Source: Leptospirales bacterium (GTDB lineage: Bacteria > Spirochaetota > Leptospiria > Leptospirales > Leptonemataceae). Taken from it: a DNA stretch of 64,000 nucleotides. The notes beneath the pieces were generated by a model. It saw only the letters and a list, made by a program, of their open reading frames with translations, was not told the origin of the DNA and did no database searches. The translations under genes and the position numbers were made by a program. Where the stretch lies: assembly GCA_019694685.1 (NCBI GenBank), contig JAIBBM010000009.1, positions 39,373 to 103,372 on the forward strand, written 5' to 3'. This document shows positions 25,109-35,471 of the stretch, in pieces (within the stretch, counting starts at the first letter, position 1; each line of letters starts with the position of its first letter).

Positions 25109-26044
25109 ATGCCCGTTACCTTTGACGAGTGCTTCCAGACATTCCCCGCCATAAACCCGCCAAGGGATTTCGCAGGCTTCTGGAAGTCCGCCCTTGAATC
25201 ACTCCGGCGAGTGCCTGTGGATCCGCGCCAGCGCATGGTCATCAAGCGTACGCTCGTGCGCGAGCAGATCACAGAGGTCCGCTTCAAGAGTATCGGCCGC
25301 TACGAGCTCAGAGGCCAGCTCCATGTCCCCAGAAAAAGGGGCCGTGTTCCAGGGGTCATCAGCTTCCACGATTACCAGGACAATCGCATTCTAGATACAG
25401 ATAAGGCAATCGGCGACGCGGGCCTCGCTCATTTGCGAATGGATTTACGCGGCCACGAAGCAATCGTACCTGGAATGCCATTTACTCCAGTCAAAGACGC
25501 AAAGCTCGATCCGCCCTCTTCCAGTTATCCGTATCTGGCTGTGCTCGATGCTCTTCGCGCAGTGGACTACCTTCGCATCCATGAGTCCATCGATCCAAAC
25601 AAGATCGCAGTCATCGGGCGCGGTTTCGGTGGATCTCTCGCCGCATTCGCCGCAGCACTCTACCCTGACAAAATTCACGCCATGAGTCTCGAAAGACCTT
25701 CTTTCCTTTATCTAACTCGCTGGCTGGGAGAATCCACGTCTGTGCTTGCGCAGGAAGTCAGAGAAATACTTGGACCATCACGCGGAAAAACAAAGGCACG
25801 CAAGGCACTTGATTTTCTCGATTGCCTGTATTTCGCACCCGCACTCAAGCAACCTGCTTTCTTTACAGTGGGTCTGGCAGATGATAAGAGTTCGCCTGCG
25901 TGTGCGTTTGCACTATTCAATCATCTTCAATCAGACAAAACAATGGATCTGTATCCAGATGAAGAGAAAGACCCGCTCGGAACGGGTCAGAGAAAAAAAT
26001 CGGCAGAATTCCTTTCCAGTGTATTCGAAAGCAATGCCGGCTAA
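25109..26044 (+). CDS. Acetyl-xylan-esterase (AXE1)-like protein lacking catalytic Ser and His
   Basis: 311 residues that follow the AXE1/cephalosporin-C deacetylase family along the whole length: the N-terminal DFAGFW, then MDLRGH, YPYLAVLDALRAVDYL, and GLADDKSSPA. The nucleophile elbow, normally GGSQGG, reads GRGFGG, so the Ser is Gly172. The end that normally has a catalytic His (YPEYGHE) reads YPDEEKD. The Asp of the triad is kept. Hydrolase activity of the usual kind is therefore unlikely. It diverges from the cyclic-nucleotide operon and converges on lpxD with 3 bp between. Confidence 0.75.
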   Translation: MPVTFDECFQTFPAINPPRDFAGFWKSALESLRRVPVDPRQRMVIKRTLVREQITEVRFKSIGRYELRGQLHVPRKRGRVPGVISFHDYQDNRILDTDKAIGDAGLAHLRMDLRGHEAIVPGMPFTPVKDAKLDPPSSSYPYLAVLDALRAVDYLRIHESIDPNKIAVIGRGFGGSLAAFAAALYPDKIHAMSLERPSFLYLTRWLGESTSVLAQEVREILGPSRGKTKARKALDFLDCLYFAPALKQPAFFTVGLADDKSSPACAFALFNHLQSDKTMDLYPDEEKDPLGTGQRKKSAEFLSSVFESNAG

Positions 26045-26047
26045 CGG

Positions 26048-27091
26048 TTATTCTTCAGCGGTGATCCCGGCCTTCTTCTCCAGCGCCTTGATTCTAGAAG
26101 CCCATTTGTTGAATCCCACCAGGTGCTTGATGTTCGCGCGCATCTTCTGGAAATCTCCAAAAGAAAGACCTTCTGTCCCGGCGTAGACTCCCTTTTCTTT
26201 AGGCGAGTTGCGAATCAGAGTTCCACCGGCAACAATCGTTCCATCTGGCACGATCAAATGATCCGCGATGGCTGTTGCCCCACCCACGATCACATTGTCT
26301 CCGAGAGTAGTGCTACCCGCAAGACCAGATTGTCCTGCAATGATCACATTTTTGCCAACGTTGCAGTTATGCGCAATGTGAACCATGTTGTCGAACTTGC
26401 ATCCGTCTTTTACGATTGTATCCTGCAACGCTCCGCGGTCCACTGTGCAATTCGCGCCGATCTCCACATTGTCACCTATTAGTACATTTCCCACCTGAGG
26501 GATCTTATTGTGGATTCCGTTTGCGAAATAGAAACCAAATCCATCCCCGCCGAATGTAGAGTTCCCAAACACAGTGAAGTTCTTCCCGATGCGAGTACCG
26601 TAAGAAAAAGTGCAGTTCATTCCGATTCTCGCGTTGTCTCCGATCACAACGTCCTCTCCTATCTTCACACCGTCTTCGATGATGCAGTCATTTCCAATGA
26701 CAGAGTTCGCGCCCACTGTTACAAAATGACCGAGCGAAGTGTTCTTCCCTACTTTTGCAGAGGAATGAACCACAGCGTGAGGGGAAATCTGTCCGTCCGG
26801 TTTGCGTTCCGGGAAAAATACTCGCAACGCCTGCGCCAGTGCCGCCTCCACAACCGGAACTACAATCAAAGGTTTGGAAAGCTGCGAGGCAAACTCGGCC
26901 GTAACGAGCAATGCGGCCGCTTTCGAGGCTCCGCCCGCCTGGACGTAGCCCTTGCCAGTGACAAAAGAAAGGAAGTCTTTGCCATCATATGCGAGAGGGC
27001 GAATCGATTGGATTTGAATCGAATCGGCCTGATCTGCGTTTCTGAGTTCTGCACCCGGCAAGAGGGCCGCAAGTTCGCGTAGAGTTTTCAT
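26048..27091 (-). CDS. lpxD: UDP-3-O-acylglucosamine N-acyltransferase
   Basis: 347 residues, near the usual 340. LpxD adds the N-linked acyl chain in the third step of lipid A synthesis. The N-terminal uridine-binding domain (about 1-105) is followed by a left-handed beta-helix of hexapeptide repeats, such as IGNDCIIEDGVKIG and GDNVEIGANCTVDRG. The catalytic His lies in MVHIAHNCNVG. A C-terminal helix (FGDFQKMRANIKHLVGF) matches the family end. No other lipid A genes are adjacent, which is common for extra or dispersed lpxD copies in spirochetes. Confidence 0.95.
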   Translation of the reverse strand: MKTLRELAALLPGAELRNADQADSIQIQSIRPLAYDGKDFLSFVTGKGYVQAGGASKAAALLVTAEFASQLSKPLIVVPVVEAALAQALRVFFPERKPDGQISPHAVVHSSAKVGKNTSLGHFVTVGANSVIGNDCIIEDGVKIGEDVVIGDNARIGMNCTFSYGTRIGKNFTVFGNSTFGGDGFGFYFANGIHNKIPQVGNVLIGDNVEIGANCTVDRGALQDTIVKDGCKFDNMVHIAHNCNVGKNVIIAGQSGLAGSTTLGDNVIVGGATAIADHLIVPDGTIVAGGTLIRNSPKEKGVYAGTEGLSFGDFQKMRANIKHLVGFNKWASRIKALEKKAGITAEE

Positions 27092-27277
27092 TCAGGCATT
27101 TGCGGGCCCGGCGGGACCCCGATCAAGCCAATTCCAGGAGAGGGCTTCCAGAGACGCACCGAGAGCGCATAAAACAGGCAGCCCGGAGGCGATTTCAAGA
27201 ATGCATTCCCTTTGAAATTAACTTTACACCCTGGGCCACGCTACTTTCCTTATACTATTCAGAGAACTGAGGAAATT

Positions 27278-27589
27278 ATGGCATCAGAAAACCAAGGCCT
27301 GGAAGGCAAAGACCTGCGCGGCCCGGAAGATTCAGGAGATTCGGAATCCGGTGATTCCTACCTGGACAGAAAGAAGCATCAAAAAGCACGTTATAAGAAA
27401 CGCGTACTGGACACTCGCAATCTAACGATCGACTACAAAGACGCTGAAACTCTGGAAAGATTCGTGTCCAAGACTGGAAAAATTCTGCCCAGAAGAATGA
27501 CTGGAGCGACAGCTCGCATTCAGAGAAGAATCGCCAGAGAAATTCGCAAGGCCAGAATGATTGGTCTTTTAGCGTTCGCACGCAGGTAA
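27278..27589 (+). CDS. rpsR: 30S ribosomal protein S18
   Basis: 103 residues from the ATG at 27278, which has GAGG eight bases upstream; an in-frame start at 27212 lacks support. The S18 core is clear: [33 protein letters not shown], and the basic end [10 protein letters not shown]. An unusual acidic N-terminal extension of about 40 residues replaces the short start of most S18 proteins. The gene is away from the usual rpsF-ssb-rplI neighbours and precedes sucA by 28 bp. A TATACT at 27251-27256 is a plausible -10 box without a clear -35. The 186 bp between lpxD and rpsR holds no gene. Confidence 0.93.
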   Translation: MASENQGLEGKDLRGPEDSGDSESGDSYLDRKKHQKARYKKRVLDTRNLTIDYKDAETLERFVSKTGKILPRRMTGATARIQRRIAREIRKARMIGLLAFARR

Positions 27590-27617
27590 TCAAAAGAAGC
27601 ATTCGCCGGGAGGGAGT

Positions 27618-30386
27618 ATGGCAGTAGGTATCTTGAATGCCGGAAACCGGGAGCTTCTAGAGGATCTCTACAGTCAGTACCTCAAGAATCCGCAGAGCGT
27701 CCCTGAAGCCTGGCGAAAGTTCTTTTCTGACCTGGACCACGAAGGGAACGGCCATTCCACTGCTAAAGCTGGAGGCGTTCCCCCTGCTCTTCACATTCCA
27801 AAGCTAACACAAAGCGAATCCGATTCTATCGCAGACATCCATATTCGCGCACTGCTCCTGGTTCAGGCGTATCGCAGACAGGGACACTATTCCGCCAAGC
27901 TCGATCCTCTGGGTCTGGTCAGGCCAACACGCTATCACCTCAATCCTTCCGACCACGGAATCTCAGACTCAGACCTGAACAGAAATGTGACTACAATGGT
28001 GGCAGGCAAACAGGTCACCACCACGCTCAACGATCTCATCCAGCGCATGGAGAAAACCTACTGCGCGAGCATCGGAGCGGAATTCTTCTACATTCGTGAT
28101 GAAGAAAGACGTGCCTGGCTGATCGAAAGAATGGAGGCTGAGGAAAACCAGTGGAACCTTGGCCGCGAAACTCAGAAGAAGTTATTCGAACACCTGCACA
28201 ACGCGGAATACTTTGAAAGATTCCTGGCCACTCGTTTTCCGGGAAAGAAGCGTTTCTCACTAGAAGGTGGAGAAAGTCTCATTCCAACGTTATCTGCTCT
28301 TGTGGAAATTTCTGGCGGATTCAGCGTAGAGCAAATCATCATAGGCATGGCTCACCGAGGACGATTGAACGTTCTGACCAATGTGATGGGAAAAGATCCA
28401 GCCATGATCTTCGCGGAGTTCAACGAAAAAGTAACCAACGACGTAGGACCAGGGGATGTAAAATACCATCTGGGCTACTCCAGCGACGCGGTCACATCTA
28501 CAGGAAAAAAAATCCACCTCAGTCTCGGGTTTAATCCCAGCCACCTCGAAGTCATCAATCCAGTTGTCCTGGGATCTGTGCGCGCACGACAAACAAACGG
28601 AAAAGATATAGAACGCACTCAGAATTTGCCTCTGGTGATTCATGGAGATGCAGCATTCGCCGGACAGGGAATCAACTACGAATGCCTGCAAATGTCAAGC
28701 CTGGAAGGGTACACTGTGGGCGGAGCTTTCCACATCATCTGCAACAATCAGGTTGGATTTACAACAAATCCCGCAGATGCAAGATCCACTCGTTACTGCA
28801 CGGACCTCGCGAAAATGCTTCAGGTGCCAATCTTCCATGTCAATGGGGATGATCCGGAAGCATGCTATCGTGCGGTGCAGCTGTGTATGGAATGGAGACA
28901 GAGATACGGAACGGACGTGTTTCTCGACATAGTGTGCTACCGCAGATGGGGCCACAATGAAACAGACGAACCAACCTTCACCCAGCCGGTGATGTATGAT
29001 GCTGTAAAGAATCATCCAACCACAGTAACGTTATACGAACAGCGCCTCCTCCAGGAAGGAATCCCTGCAGAAGAAGTAGAGGCCATCAAGAAGAAGAGCC
29101 GCGACCACTTTGAAGAAGCATACCAGCGTTTTCAAGGAGGCGGTGTTGAAGTTCAATTTGAAACTTTGAAAGGCAAATGGACTGGATTCACTCGCATCAA
29201 TCCATCAGAACCTGTGACTGCAGTAGCAGAAGACGAACTTCGTGCAGTGGCAGATATTCTCACTCGCGCACCAGGCGGATTTTCTGTTCATCCTAAAATT
29301 CAGAAGCTACTCGAAGGTCGTCGCGCGATGCTCGCGCCAGGTGGAAAGATTGACTGGGGCATGGGTGAAGCACTCGCCTACGGCACGCTCCTTCGCCAGG
29401 GATATCCAATTCGTATTTCGGGCCAGGATGTAAAGCGCGGAACTTTCAGCCACAGACATGCAGTTCTATTCGACGTCAAAACAGATGAAGAATATGCACC
29501 GCTTGCGCAGACAGCACAAAAAGGCGCCCATCTTCAGATCTACAACAGTCTGCTTTCTGAGGTCGCAGTTCTTGGATTTGAGTTTGGCTATTCTCTCGCA
29601 GATCCACACAGCCTTGTCATCTGGGAGGCGCAGTTTGGTGATTTTGCAAACGGCGCGCAGGTGATCATCGATCAGTTCATCTGTTCATGCGAAGCAAAAT
29701 GGTCCAGAATGAGCGGGCTTGTGATGCTTCTTCCGCATGGCTATGAAGGCCAGGGTCCAGAGCATTCAAGCGCAAGACTCGAACGTTATTTGCAATTGTG
29801 TTCACTGAACAACATCATTGTTGCGAATTGCACAACGCCCGCGCAGTTCTTCCACATCATCCGCCGTCAGATGCTACGAAACTATCGTAAGCCTCTGATC
29901 ATCATGAGCCCGAAATCTCTTTTGAGATTGCCGGAAGCAACCAGCAGTTTATCGGAACTCACATCGCAGGCGTTTGATCCAGTCATAGACGAAACGGATC
30001 CATCCATAGATCCGGCGAAAGTCAAGAGAGTTGTGTTCTGCACAGGCAAACTTTACTATGAGCTGTCAGCAGAACGCAGGAAGCAGGGAGTGAACCACGT
30101 CGCACTTGTGCGAGTAGAGGAACTGTATCCCTACCCCGTAAAAGAAATCTCAAGCGTCATTCAGCGATATCCAAATGCGCGTGAATTTGCCTGGGCCCAG
30201 GAAGAGCCGCGCAATCAGGGCGCGTGGACCTACATTGATCCGCGTTTGCGCTCTCAGATTCCGCAAGCGAGTGAACTATCTTACATTGGCCGTACGCCTT
30301 CGCCAAGCCCGGCCACTGGCTACTTCAAAGTGCATCAAAAAGAACAGCAAGAAATCATGGACCAGGTCCTCGCAAAGGGAGAATAG
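27618..30386 (+). CDS. sucA: 2-oxoglutarate dehydrogenase E1 component
   Basis: 922 residues, standard length. It decarboxylates 2-oxoglutarate with thiamine diphosphate and passes the succinyl group to SucB. Landmarks are the N-terminal [21 protein letters not shown] in part, [27 protein letters not shown], the cofactor site [14 protein letters not shown], and [18 protein letters not shown] strong GGGAGGG site precedes the ATG. The stop is followed after one base by sucB. It forms the E1 gene of sucA-sucB-lpdA, a TCA-cycle operon. Confidence 0.97.
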   Translation: MAVGILNAGNRELLEDLYSQYLKNPQSVPEAWRKFFSDLDHEGNGHSTAKAGGVPPALHIPKLTQSESDSIADIHIRALLLVQAYRRQGHYSAKLDPLGLVRPTRYHLNPSDHGISDSDLNRNVTTMVAGKQVTTTLNDLIQRMEKTYCASIGAEFFYIRDEERRAWLIERMEAEENQWNLGRETQKKLFEHLHNAEYFERFLATRFPGKKRFSLEGGESLIPTLSALVEISGGFSVEQIIIGMAHRGRLNVLTNVMGKDPAMIFAEFNEKVTNDVGPGDVKYHLGYSSDAVTSTGKKIHLSLGFNPSHLEVINPVVLGSVRARQTNGKDIERTQNLPLVIHGDAAFAGQGINYECLQMSSLEGYTVGGAFHIICNNQVGFTTNPADARSTRYCTDLAKMLQVPIFHVNGDDPEACYRAVQLCMEWRQRYGTDVFLDIVCYRRWGHNETDEPTFTQPVMYDAVKNHPTTVTLYEQRLLQEGIPAEEVEAIKKKSRDHFEEAYQRFQGGGVEVQFETLKGKWTGFTRINPSEPVTAVAEDELRAVADILTRAPGGFSVHPKIQKLLEGRRAMLAPGGKIDWGMGEALAYGTLLRQGYPIRISGQDVKRGTFSHRHAVLFDVKTDEEYAPLAQTAQKGAHLQIYNSLLSEVAVLGFEFGYSLADPHSLVIWEAQFGDFANGAQVIIDQFICSCEAKWSRMSGLVMLLPHGYEGQGPEHSSARLERYLQLCSLNNIIVANCTTPAQFFHIIRRQMLRNYRKPLIIMSPKSLLRLPEATSSLSELTSQAFDPVIDETDPSIDPAKVKRVVFCTGKLYYELSAERRKQGVNHVALVRVEELYPYPVKEISSVIQRYPNAREFAWAQEEPRNQGAWTYIDPRLRSQIPQASELSYIGRTPSPSPATGYFKVHQKEQQEIMDQVLAKGE

Positions 30387-30387
30387 A

Positions 30388-31569
30388 ATGGCCGCTTCGA
30401 TCGACATCAAGGTTCCGCCTATGGGCGAATCCATTTCAGAAGCCACAGTGGCCGGCTGGAGAAAGAAACCCGGAGAACAGGTGAACACGGGTGACATACT
30501 CGTGGAACTGGAAACAGACAAAGTAACTATGGAAGTGCCCGCGCCCGCATCCGGCGTACTTTCGAAGATTGTAAAGAATAGTGGCGAAATTGTAAAGTTA
30601 GGCGATCTTCTGGCAACTCTGGAAGAAGGAGCCGCCACCGCGGCGGCCAAACCGGCAACAGCTGCAGCAGCACCGCAACCTGCGGCGCAATCGCAGAACA
30701 CCACTCTTGCACCTGGAGCAGCCCGACTCGCGAGTGAAGCAGGAGTCAATCCTGCAAGCGTTGCCGGAACTGGAGTCCGCGGACAGGTTAGAAAAGAAGA
30801 CATCGTAAATCATTTAGAGAAATCCACTCCGGATGTTCCTCCTGGAAAATCGCGCCCGGTAAGTACGGCCGGAAGAGAAGTGGTTCAACCCATGAGCCCT
30901 CTTCGCAAGAAAATCGCAGAGAGACTCGTACAGGCCCAGCAAACTGCGGCCATCCTGACAACTTTCAATGAAGTAGACATGCAGAGAGTCATGGATCTGC
31001 GTGCGAAATACAAAGATGCGTTCAAAGAAAAGCACGGAGCAGCACTCGGTTTCATGTCTTTCTTCACTCGCGCAGCCATTGAAGCTCTTCGCGCATTCCC
31101 TGCGGTCAACGCGGAGATTCGCGGAACAGACATTGTTTATAAAAACTACTTCGATATTGGAGTCGCTGTAGGCGGACCGAAAGGTCTCGTCGTTCCGATC
31201 ATTCGCAACGCAGAACAACTATCCTTCGCAGAACTTGAAAAAGAAATCCTGCGCCTTGCTGTGAAAGTAAAAGAAAGCTCTATCTCTCTGGACGATCTGC
31301 AGGGCGGCACTTTCACAATTTCAAATGGCGGTGTTTACGGCTCCATGCTATCCACTCCAATTCTCAATCCACCGCAGAGTGGAATCCTCGGGATGCACAA
31401 CATCGTGAAAAGAGCCGTGGTGATAGACGATCAAATCGTAATTCGACCCATGATGTACCTCGCACTTTCTTACGACCACAGAATCATAGATGGCCGCGAA
31501 GCAGTGAGCTTCCTTGTGCGAATCAAAGAATGCATTGAAAATCCGGAGCGCATGCTCCTCGACATCTGA
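30388..31569 (+). CDS. sucB: Dihydrolipoamide succinyltransferase (E2)
   Basis: 393 residues from the ATG at 30388; the frame is open further upstream inside sucA, but the lipoyl domain begins here. The lipoyl domain (about 1-80) carries the modified Lys in [14 protein letters not shown]. An Ala/Pro-rich linker, a peripheral-subunit-binding domain ([19 protein letters not shown]) and the catalytic domain follow, ending with [13 protein letters not shown], which holds the active-site His. It transfers succinyl groups to CoA within the 2-oxoglutarate dehydrogenase complex. Confidence 0.97.
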   Translation: MAASIDIKVPPMGESISEATVAGWRKKPGEQVNTGDILVELETDKVTMEVPAPASGVLSKIVKNSGEIVKLGDLLATLEEGAATAAAKPATAAAAPQPAAQSQNTTLAPGAARLASEAGVNPASVAGTGVRGQVRKEDIVNHLEKSTPDVPPGKSRPVSTAGREVVQPMSPLRKKIAERLVQAQQTAAILTTFNEVDMQRVMDLRAKYKDAFKEKHGAALGFMSFFTRAAIEALRAFPAVNAEIRGTDIVYKNYFDIGVAVGGPKGLVVPIIRNAEQLSFAELEKEILRLAVKVKESSISLDDLQGGTFTISNGGVYGSMLSTPILNPPQSGILGMHNIVKRAVVIDDQIVIRPMMYLALSYDHRIIDGREAVSFLVRIKECIENPERMLLDI

Positions 31570-31575
31570 GGGCTT

Positions 31576-32988
31576 ATGGAATCATTTGATCTGGCAGTCA
31601 TTGGCGGCGGGCCCGGCGGTTACGTGTGCGCCATTCGCGCAGCACAGCTTGGACTAAAAACAGCAGTCATTGAATCCAACCCTACACTGGGCGGAACGTG
31701 CGTAAATGTTGGCTGCATTCCTTCCAAAGCTCTTCTGGATTCTTCCGAAAAATACTCCAAAGCACTCCACGACTTCAAAGACCATGGAATTCAAACCGGA
31801 TCGGTGAAGATCGATGTAGCGCAGATGATGGCGCGAAAAGACAGAATCGTCAAGGAACTCACGGACGGTCTGAACTACCTGATGACAAAGAACAAAATTA
31901 CTGTTTATCGAGGAAAGGGTTCTTTCGTGCGAACAGAGGCAAGCGGCACCGTGCTTGCGATTGCAGGGAAGGAAGGCATATCTGAAATTACAGCTCGCAA
32001 TGTAGTCATCGCCACAGGCTCAGAAATCATTCGCATTCCAGGATTCGAACCGGACGGAGAAACCATCATCACTTCGGATCACGCCATTGCACTCAAATCA
32101 GTGCCGCAACATTTGATCATCATCGGTGGCGGAGTCATTGGTCTCGAACTTGGTTCTGTGTGGAATCGCCTGGGTGCAAAAGTCACAGTGGTGGAACTCT
32201 TGCCGGACATTCTCATGGGAATGGACAGACAGATGCGCGAAATGGCGCGACGCACTCTTCAGAAACAAGGGATTGAATTCCTGCTAGAACACAAAGTAGT
32301 CAAAGCGGAAAAGAAAAAATCAGGCGTAGTTGTGAGCCTTGAAACTACGGCAGGAGAGAAAAAGTCGATTGAAGGAGACAGGCTACTCGTTGCTGTCGGG
32401 CGAAAGCCATACACAGATGGTCTGAATTCTGACGCAGTCGGCGTGAAGATCAACCAGAGAGGCCGCATTGCAGTAGATCCTCACACTCTGCAAACAGACG
32501 CACCTGGCATCTACGCCATCGGTGATGTCATCGAAGGCGCCATGCTCGCTCATCGCGCGGAAGAAGAAGGCGTAAAAGTGGCCGAACTTCTTGCAGGAAA
32601 AAGCGGTCACGTGAACTACAAGGCGTTGCCTTTCATTGTGTACACCTGGCCAGAATTCGCATGGGTGGGACAATCAGAAGAAGATCTGCAAAAAGCAGGA
32701 ATCGAATACAAGATCGGAAAGTTTCTATTTCGTCCAAATGGTCGGGCCAAAGCGATGAATGAACCGGACGGCCAGGTAAAGATCATCGCAGACAAACGAA
32801 CAGATACAATCCTCGGAGTGTTCATTGTTGGCCCTGGCGCTTCAGAGCTCATCGCAGAGGCTGTGGTTGCCGTGGAATTCGGCGCATCTGCAGAAGACAT
32901 TGCACGATCTTTCCACGCTCATCCAACTCTATCTGAGGTAATGAAAGAGGCGGCCCTCGACGTGGACAAAAGATCTATTCACAGCTGA
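31576..32988 (+). CDS. lpdA: Dihydrolipoamide dehydrogenase (E3/L-protein)
   Basis: 470 residues. It reoxidises dihydrolipoyl groups with FAD and NAD. Visible are the FAD motif [12 protein letters not shown], the redox-active pair in [13 protein letters not shown], the NAD motif [12 protein letters not shown], and the C-terminal His-Glu in [12 protein letters not shown]. It is the third gene of the sucAB operon, 6 bp after sucB. It is the only lipoamide dehydrogenase visible in the window, so it probably also serves the glycine cleavage system encoded at 3871-8252. Confidence 0.97.
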   Translation: MESFDLAVIGGGPGGYVCAIRAAQLGLKTAVIESNPTLGGTCVNVGCIPSKALLDSSEKYSKALHDFKDHGIQTGSVKIDVAQMMARKDRIVKELTDGLNYLMTKNKITVYRGKGSFVRTEASGTVLAIAGKEGISEITARNVVIATGSEIIRIPGFEPDGETIITSDHAIALKSVPQHLIIIGGGVIGLELGSVWNRLGAKVTVVELLPDILMGMDRQMREMARRTLQKQGIEFLLEHKVVKAEKKKSGVVVSLETTAGEKKSIEGDRLLVAVGRKPYTDGLNSDAVGVKINQRGRIAVDPHTLQTDAPGIYAIGDVIEGAMLAHRAEEEGVKVAELLAGKSGHVNYKALPFIVYTWPEFAWVGQSEEDLQKAGIEYKIGKFLFRPNGRAKAMNEPDGQVKIIADKRTDTILGVFIVGPGASELIAEAVVAVEFGASAEDIARSFHAHPTLSEVMKEAALDVDKRSIHS

Positions 32989-33027
32989 TCGCCCTGAGGG
33001 CGAGTGCCGCCGCGACGCGGCAGGCAC
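32989..33027. terminator. Two hairpins between converging lpdA and lipase genes
   Basis: The first hairpin is TCGCCC-tga-GGGCGA (32989-33003), directly after the lpdA stop. The second, at 33004-33027, pairs GTGCC with GGCAC around an inner GCCGC/GCGGC stem, with one bulged A. No T-run follows on either strand, so termination is inferred from the position between two converging operons. Confidence 0.45.
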
Positions 33028-33028
33028 A

Positions 33029-34063
33029 TCAGGCAATTCTTGCGATCAGGTAGTGGAAGACTTCATCTGCCGTGATCAGCCGTATGTGCCCGAATCCCGG
33101 ATAGATTCTGAATTCCAAAAATTCCTCGGATGAATCTGCCTGGCGAAACACTTCTCCTGTTGCACTCGCGCGGCCTACCAGGCCATCTCCAAAATATAGA
33201 CTCACTGGCGCATCCTCTTTGAGAAGCGTTCCTGCCACGATGCAATACTTCACCCCTGGCAGAGGCGGAACGGCGGACCTGTGCACTGCAATCAGATTGT
33301 CTGCGTCCGCATGCTGCCAGTCCTCATCCACGAGCAATCCCCATCTGAGATCTTTGATTCCGTCACTTCTCTCATCTGCGATTCGCCCAATGATCTTCGT
33401 GGGTATAGTCCAGATTCGTTTCAAAACAAAAGTCGCCAGATGTCCAAATTTCTCCAGATAGGATCCGTCATTGGGCACACCGACCAGTACTACATTGGTA
33501 AGAAGAGAGATCCATTTGTGTTTCGCGCGTGTTCCGTAATACCCGGCAGAGCGCGAAACCAGACCACCCATCGAATGAGCAATGATGACGAGTCGTTTCA
33601 CTTTTTTGCCATGGCACTTCACGAACTCTTCGAGCAGTCCTGCAAGCTCGCGACCATTCGTAGAAATGTGTCTTCCACTGTTATAGCGCACATAGAAACA
33701 GCAAAATCGACCGTCTTCGTCCAGACGTGGCCCGAATCCAGATTTGCCTGCAGTAGGCTCCTGCCAGAGAACTTCATCTGCCATTAGACCATGCACGAAA
33801 ATCACTACGGTTTTGCTCTTATCTATCTTACTCGCGATGGCCGGGTCATCCACAGAGCAATCCCGGCCATCCACGCGAAAGCTCATCTGAATGGCGCGAG
33901 GATGATTTGCCTCTGCCAGCTTATCACCTACGAGCCCGTTGACTGCGGGCAGAACATAGTGCTTATGTTCATCTCCTTTTCGATAAACATAGTGAAGTCC
34001 CGCGCCAGCCGCCCGGACTCCCTTTACAATCGCTTGCGCAAATCCAGACCACGCGCCCGGCAC
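33029..34063 (-). CDS. Lipase-like alpha/beta hydrolase
   Basis: 344 residues from the GTG at 34063, which has AGGAAAGG seven bases upstream; the longer frame would overlap the transporter gene. Motifs are VVIFVHGLMADE (oxyanion region) and the lipase elbow VIIAHSMGGLVSRSA with the nucleophile Ser. A late GFGHIRLI provides a candidate catalytic His. The middle includes a bacterial triacylglycerol-lipase-like segment. No signal peptide is visible. The gene lies 2 bp after the YeeE half-transporter pair, so it is probably cotranscribed. Substrate unknown. Confidence 0.82.
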   Translation of the reverse strand: MPGAWSGFAQAIVKGVRAAGAGLHYVYRKGDEHKHYVLPAVNGLVGDKLAEANHPRAIQMSFRVDGRDCSVDDPAIASKIDKSKTVVIFVHGLMADEVLWQEPTAGKSGFGPRLDEDGRFCCFYVRYNSGRHISTNGRELAGLLEEFVKCHGKKVKRLVIIAHSMGGLVSRSAGYYGTRAKHKWISLLTNVVLVGVPNDGSYLEKFGHLATFVLKRIWTIPTKIIGRIADERSDGIKDLRWGLLVDEDWQHADADNLIAVHRSAVPPLPGVKYCIVAGTLLKEDAPVSLYFGDGLVGRASATGEVFRQADSSEEFLEFRIYPGFGHIRLITADEVFHYLIARIA

Positions 34064-34065
34064 GA

Positions 34066-34467
34066 TTAGCCCTTTCCTCTGCCGAACAGATACACTCCGA
34101 TAAAAATTCCGCACACTGTAAAGATGCCGGCTAACGTTCCAAAACCTACCTGTGCCAGGGCCGGTCCGGGGCATGCTCCGGTCAAACCCCAGCCTGCACC
34201 TGAGATCAGTCCACCAATCACATGAGCACGTGTTGGCATGAGAGTTTCAAATTTAAGATCCTGGCCTGTGATCACTGATTTCCATTTGAGTTTTTTTAGA
34301 ATCTGAACGCCCACGAAGGAAAGGCCTACAGCTACACCCAGCAGGCCATACATGTGAAAGCTGCGAAACAGAAACATATCATAGAGAACATTGTAATTGG
34401 ATACACCGGAGTAGATGAGAACAAAACCAAACGCAACGCCGGCAAGTAGATAGAAGAGTCTCAACAT
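34066..34467 (-). CDS. YeeE/YedE-family transporter, second half-size subunit
   Basis: 133 residues from the ATG at 34467, which shares one base with the upstream stop (TAATG). It has four hydrophobic helices and the family motif GWGLTGACPGPALAQ with the conserved Cys. YeeE/YedE proteins carry thiosulfate or related sulfur compounds through the inner membrane. Here the protein is split into two half-size genes, like the PmpA/PmpB type. Nearby OsmC and MetZ genes support a role in sulfur supply. Confidence 0.87.
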   Translation of the reverse strand: MLRLFYLLAGVAFGFVLIYSGVSNYNVLYDMFLFRSFHMYGLLGVAVGLSFVGVQILKKLKWKSVITGQDLKFETLMPTRAHVIGGLISGAGWGLTGACPGPALAQVGFGTLAGIFTVCGIFIGVYLFGRGKG

Positions 34468-34964
34468 TACAGTTTCCCCCGCACCACGTATTCGAGAATA
34501 TGAACTACAATTGCTCCTCCCACGAGGAAACAAACGGTCGCAACAATGCTCGCAAGAGAACCACGCGAAATTCCTGAAATTGAATTTCCAGACGTGCATC
34601 CTCCCGCCATGCGAGATCCGTAACCCCAGCAGATTCCTCCCGAAACAAGAACTGCACCTTTCACTGCCATCGACGTTCCCCAGACCGAATCAAAAGTGCC
34701 AAATGCGAAGGTTGGTTTGAAACCACCCGATACAATCGCAGCGATGAATCCTCCCACCACGACTCCAATCGTAAACATAGTGCGAAAGCCAAACGGGCCC
34801 CCAATATCGGGCGTGTTGAAATAGGGCCGACGTGTAAAGATCGAACAAACACTCACATATCCACGAGTGATCGCAAGGTAGTCGCCTCCAATGGATAGGA
34901 CAAGAAGGGCGACGGCCGCGATGGCCAGGCCGCCGTAGTAAAACGGCCAGTAACTTTCAAGCAT
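34467..34964 (-). CDS. YeeE/YedE-family transporter, first half-size subunit
   Basis: 165 residues from the ATG at 34964, with GAGAGGAG just upstream; a GTG-like extension to 35000 is not needed. There are four to five hydrophobic helices, and the sulfur-transfer motif appears as SRMAGGCTSGNSISG with the conserved Cys. With the next gene it forms a complete two-part transporter. It diverges from the OsmC gene; 66 bp separate the starts. Confidence 0.87.
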   Translation of the reverse strand: MLESYWPFYYGGLAIAAVALLVLSIGGDYLAITRGYVSVCSIFTRRPYFNTPDIGGPFGFRTMFTIGVVVGGFIAAIVSGGFKPTFAFGTFDSVWGTSMAVKGAVLVSGGICWGYGSRMAGGCTSGNSISGISRGSLASIVATVCFLVGGAIVVHILEYVVRGKL

Positions 34965-35030
34965 AGGCTCCTCTCTTTGCCGGGCGCATTCGGTTGACAC
35001 CTGCCCGGTCGCGAATATGGAAGGATTACA

Positions 35031-35441
35031 ATGGAAATAGAACTGACAAGAAAAAACGATGGCTACCTTTTTGAGGCGAAAAACGAATCTGGCAACACAG
35101 TCATGATCGACGCATCTCCAGCCATCGGCGGTTCAGGTGGCGGCGCACGACCCATGGAAGTGGTCATTATGGCCCTGGGCGGCTGTAGCTCAATAGACAT
35201 TGTAAATATACTCAAAAAACAACGGCAGGAAATCACAAGCTTCCAGGTCAAAATACACGCGGAGAGACGCGAAGGGGAAACTCCATCCCTCTTCAAATCC
35301 ATCCATGTAGATTACTATATTGGCGGCGTGGACTCAGACAAGGCACAAAGAGCGGCAGATCTTTCTATTGAGAAGTACTGCTCCGTATCAAAACTGCTCG
35401 AACCAACCGTGAAAATCACATACGCGGTTCATTCCGTTTAA
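35031..35441 (+). CDS. OsmC/Ohr-family protein
   Basis: 136 residues. The OsmC fold is shown by GGSGGGARPMEVVIMALGGC and the later KYCSVSK; the two Cys (about residues 60 and 122) match the redox pair of this family. OsmC proteins reduce organic hydroperoxides, and the YhfA-like branch, which this resembles, often sits in sulfur loci. AAGGA lies six bases before the ATG. It diverges from the YeeE pair and precedes the MetF-like gene by 30 bp. Confidence 0.88.
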   Translation: MEIELTRKNDGYLFEAKNESGNTVMIDASPAIGGSGGGARPMEVVIMALGGCSSIDIVNILKKQRQEITSFQVKIHAERREGETPSLFKSIHVDYYIGGVDSDKAQRAADLSIEKYCSVSKLLEPTVKITYAVHSV

Positions 35442-35471
35442 CAGGAGTTATGCGATAAACAAACCGCAATC

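Noticed and set aside
34994..35021. TTGACA with TATGGA 16 bp downstream before the OsmC gene
   Set aside because: Transcription would begin near 35028, after the ribosome site and next to the ATG at 35031, so the match is probably chance or serves the other strand.
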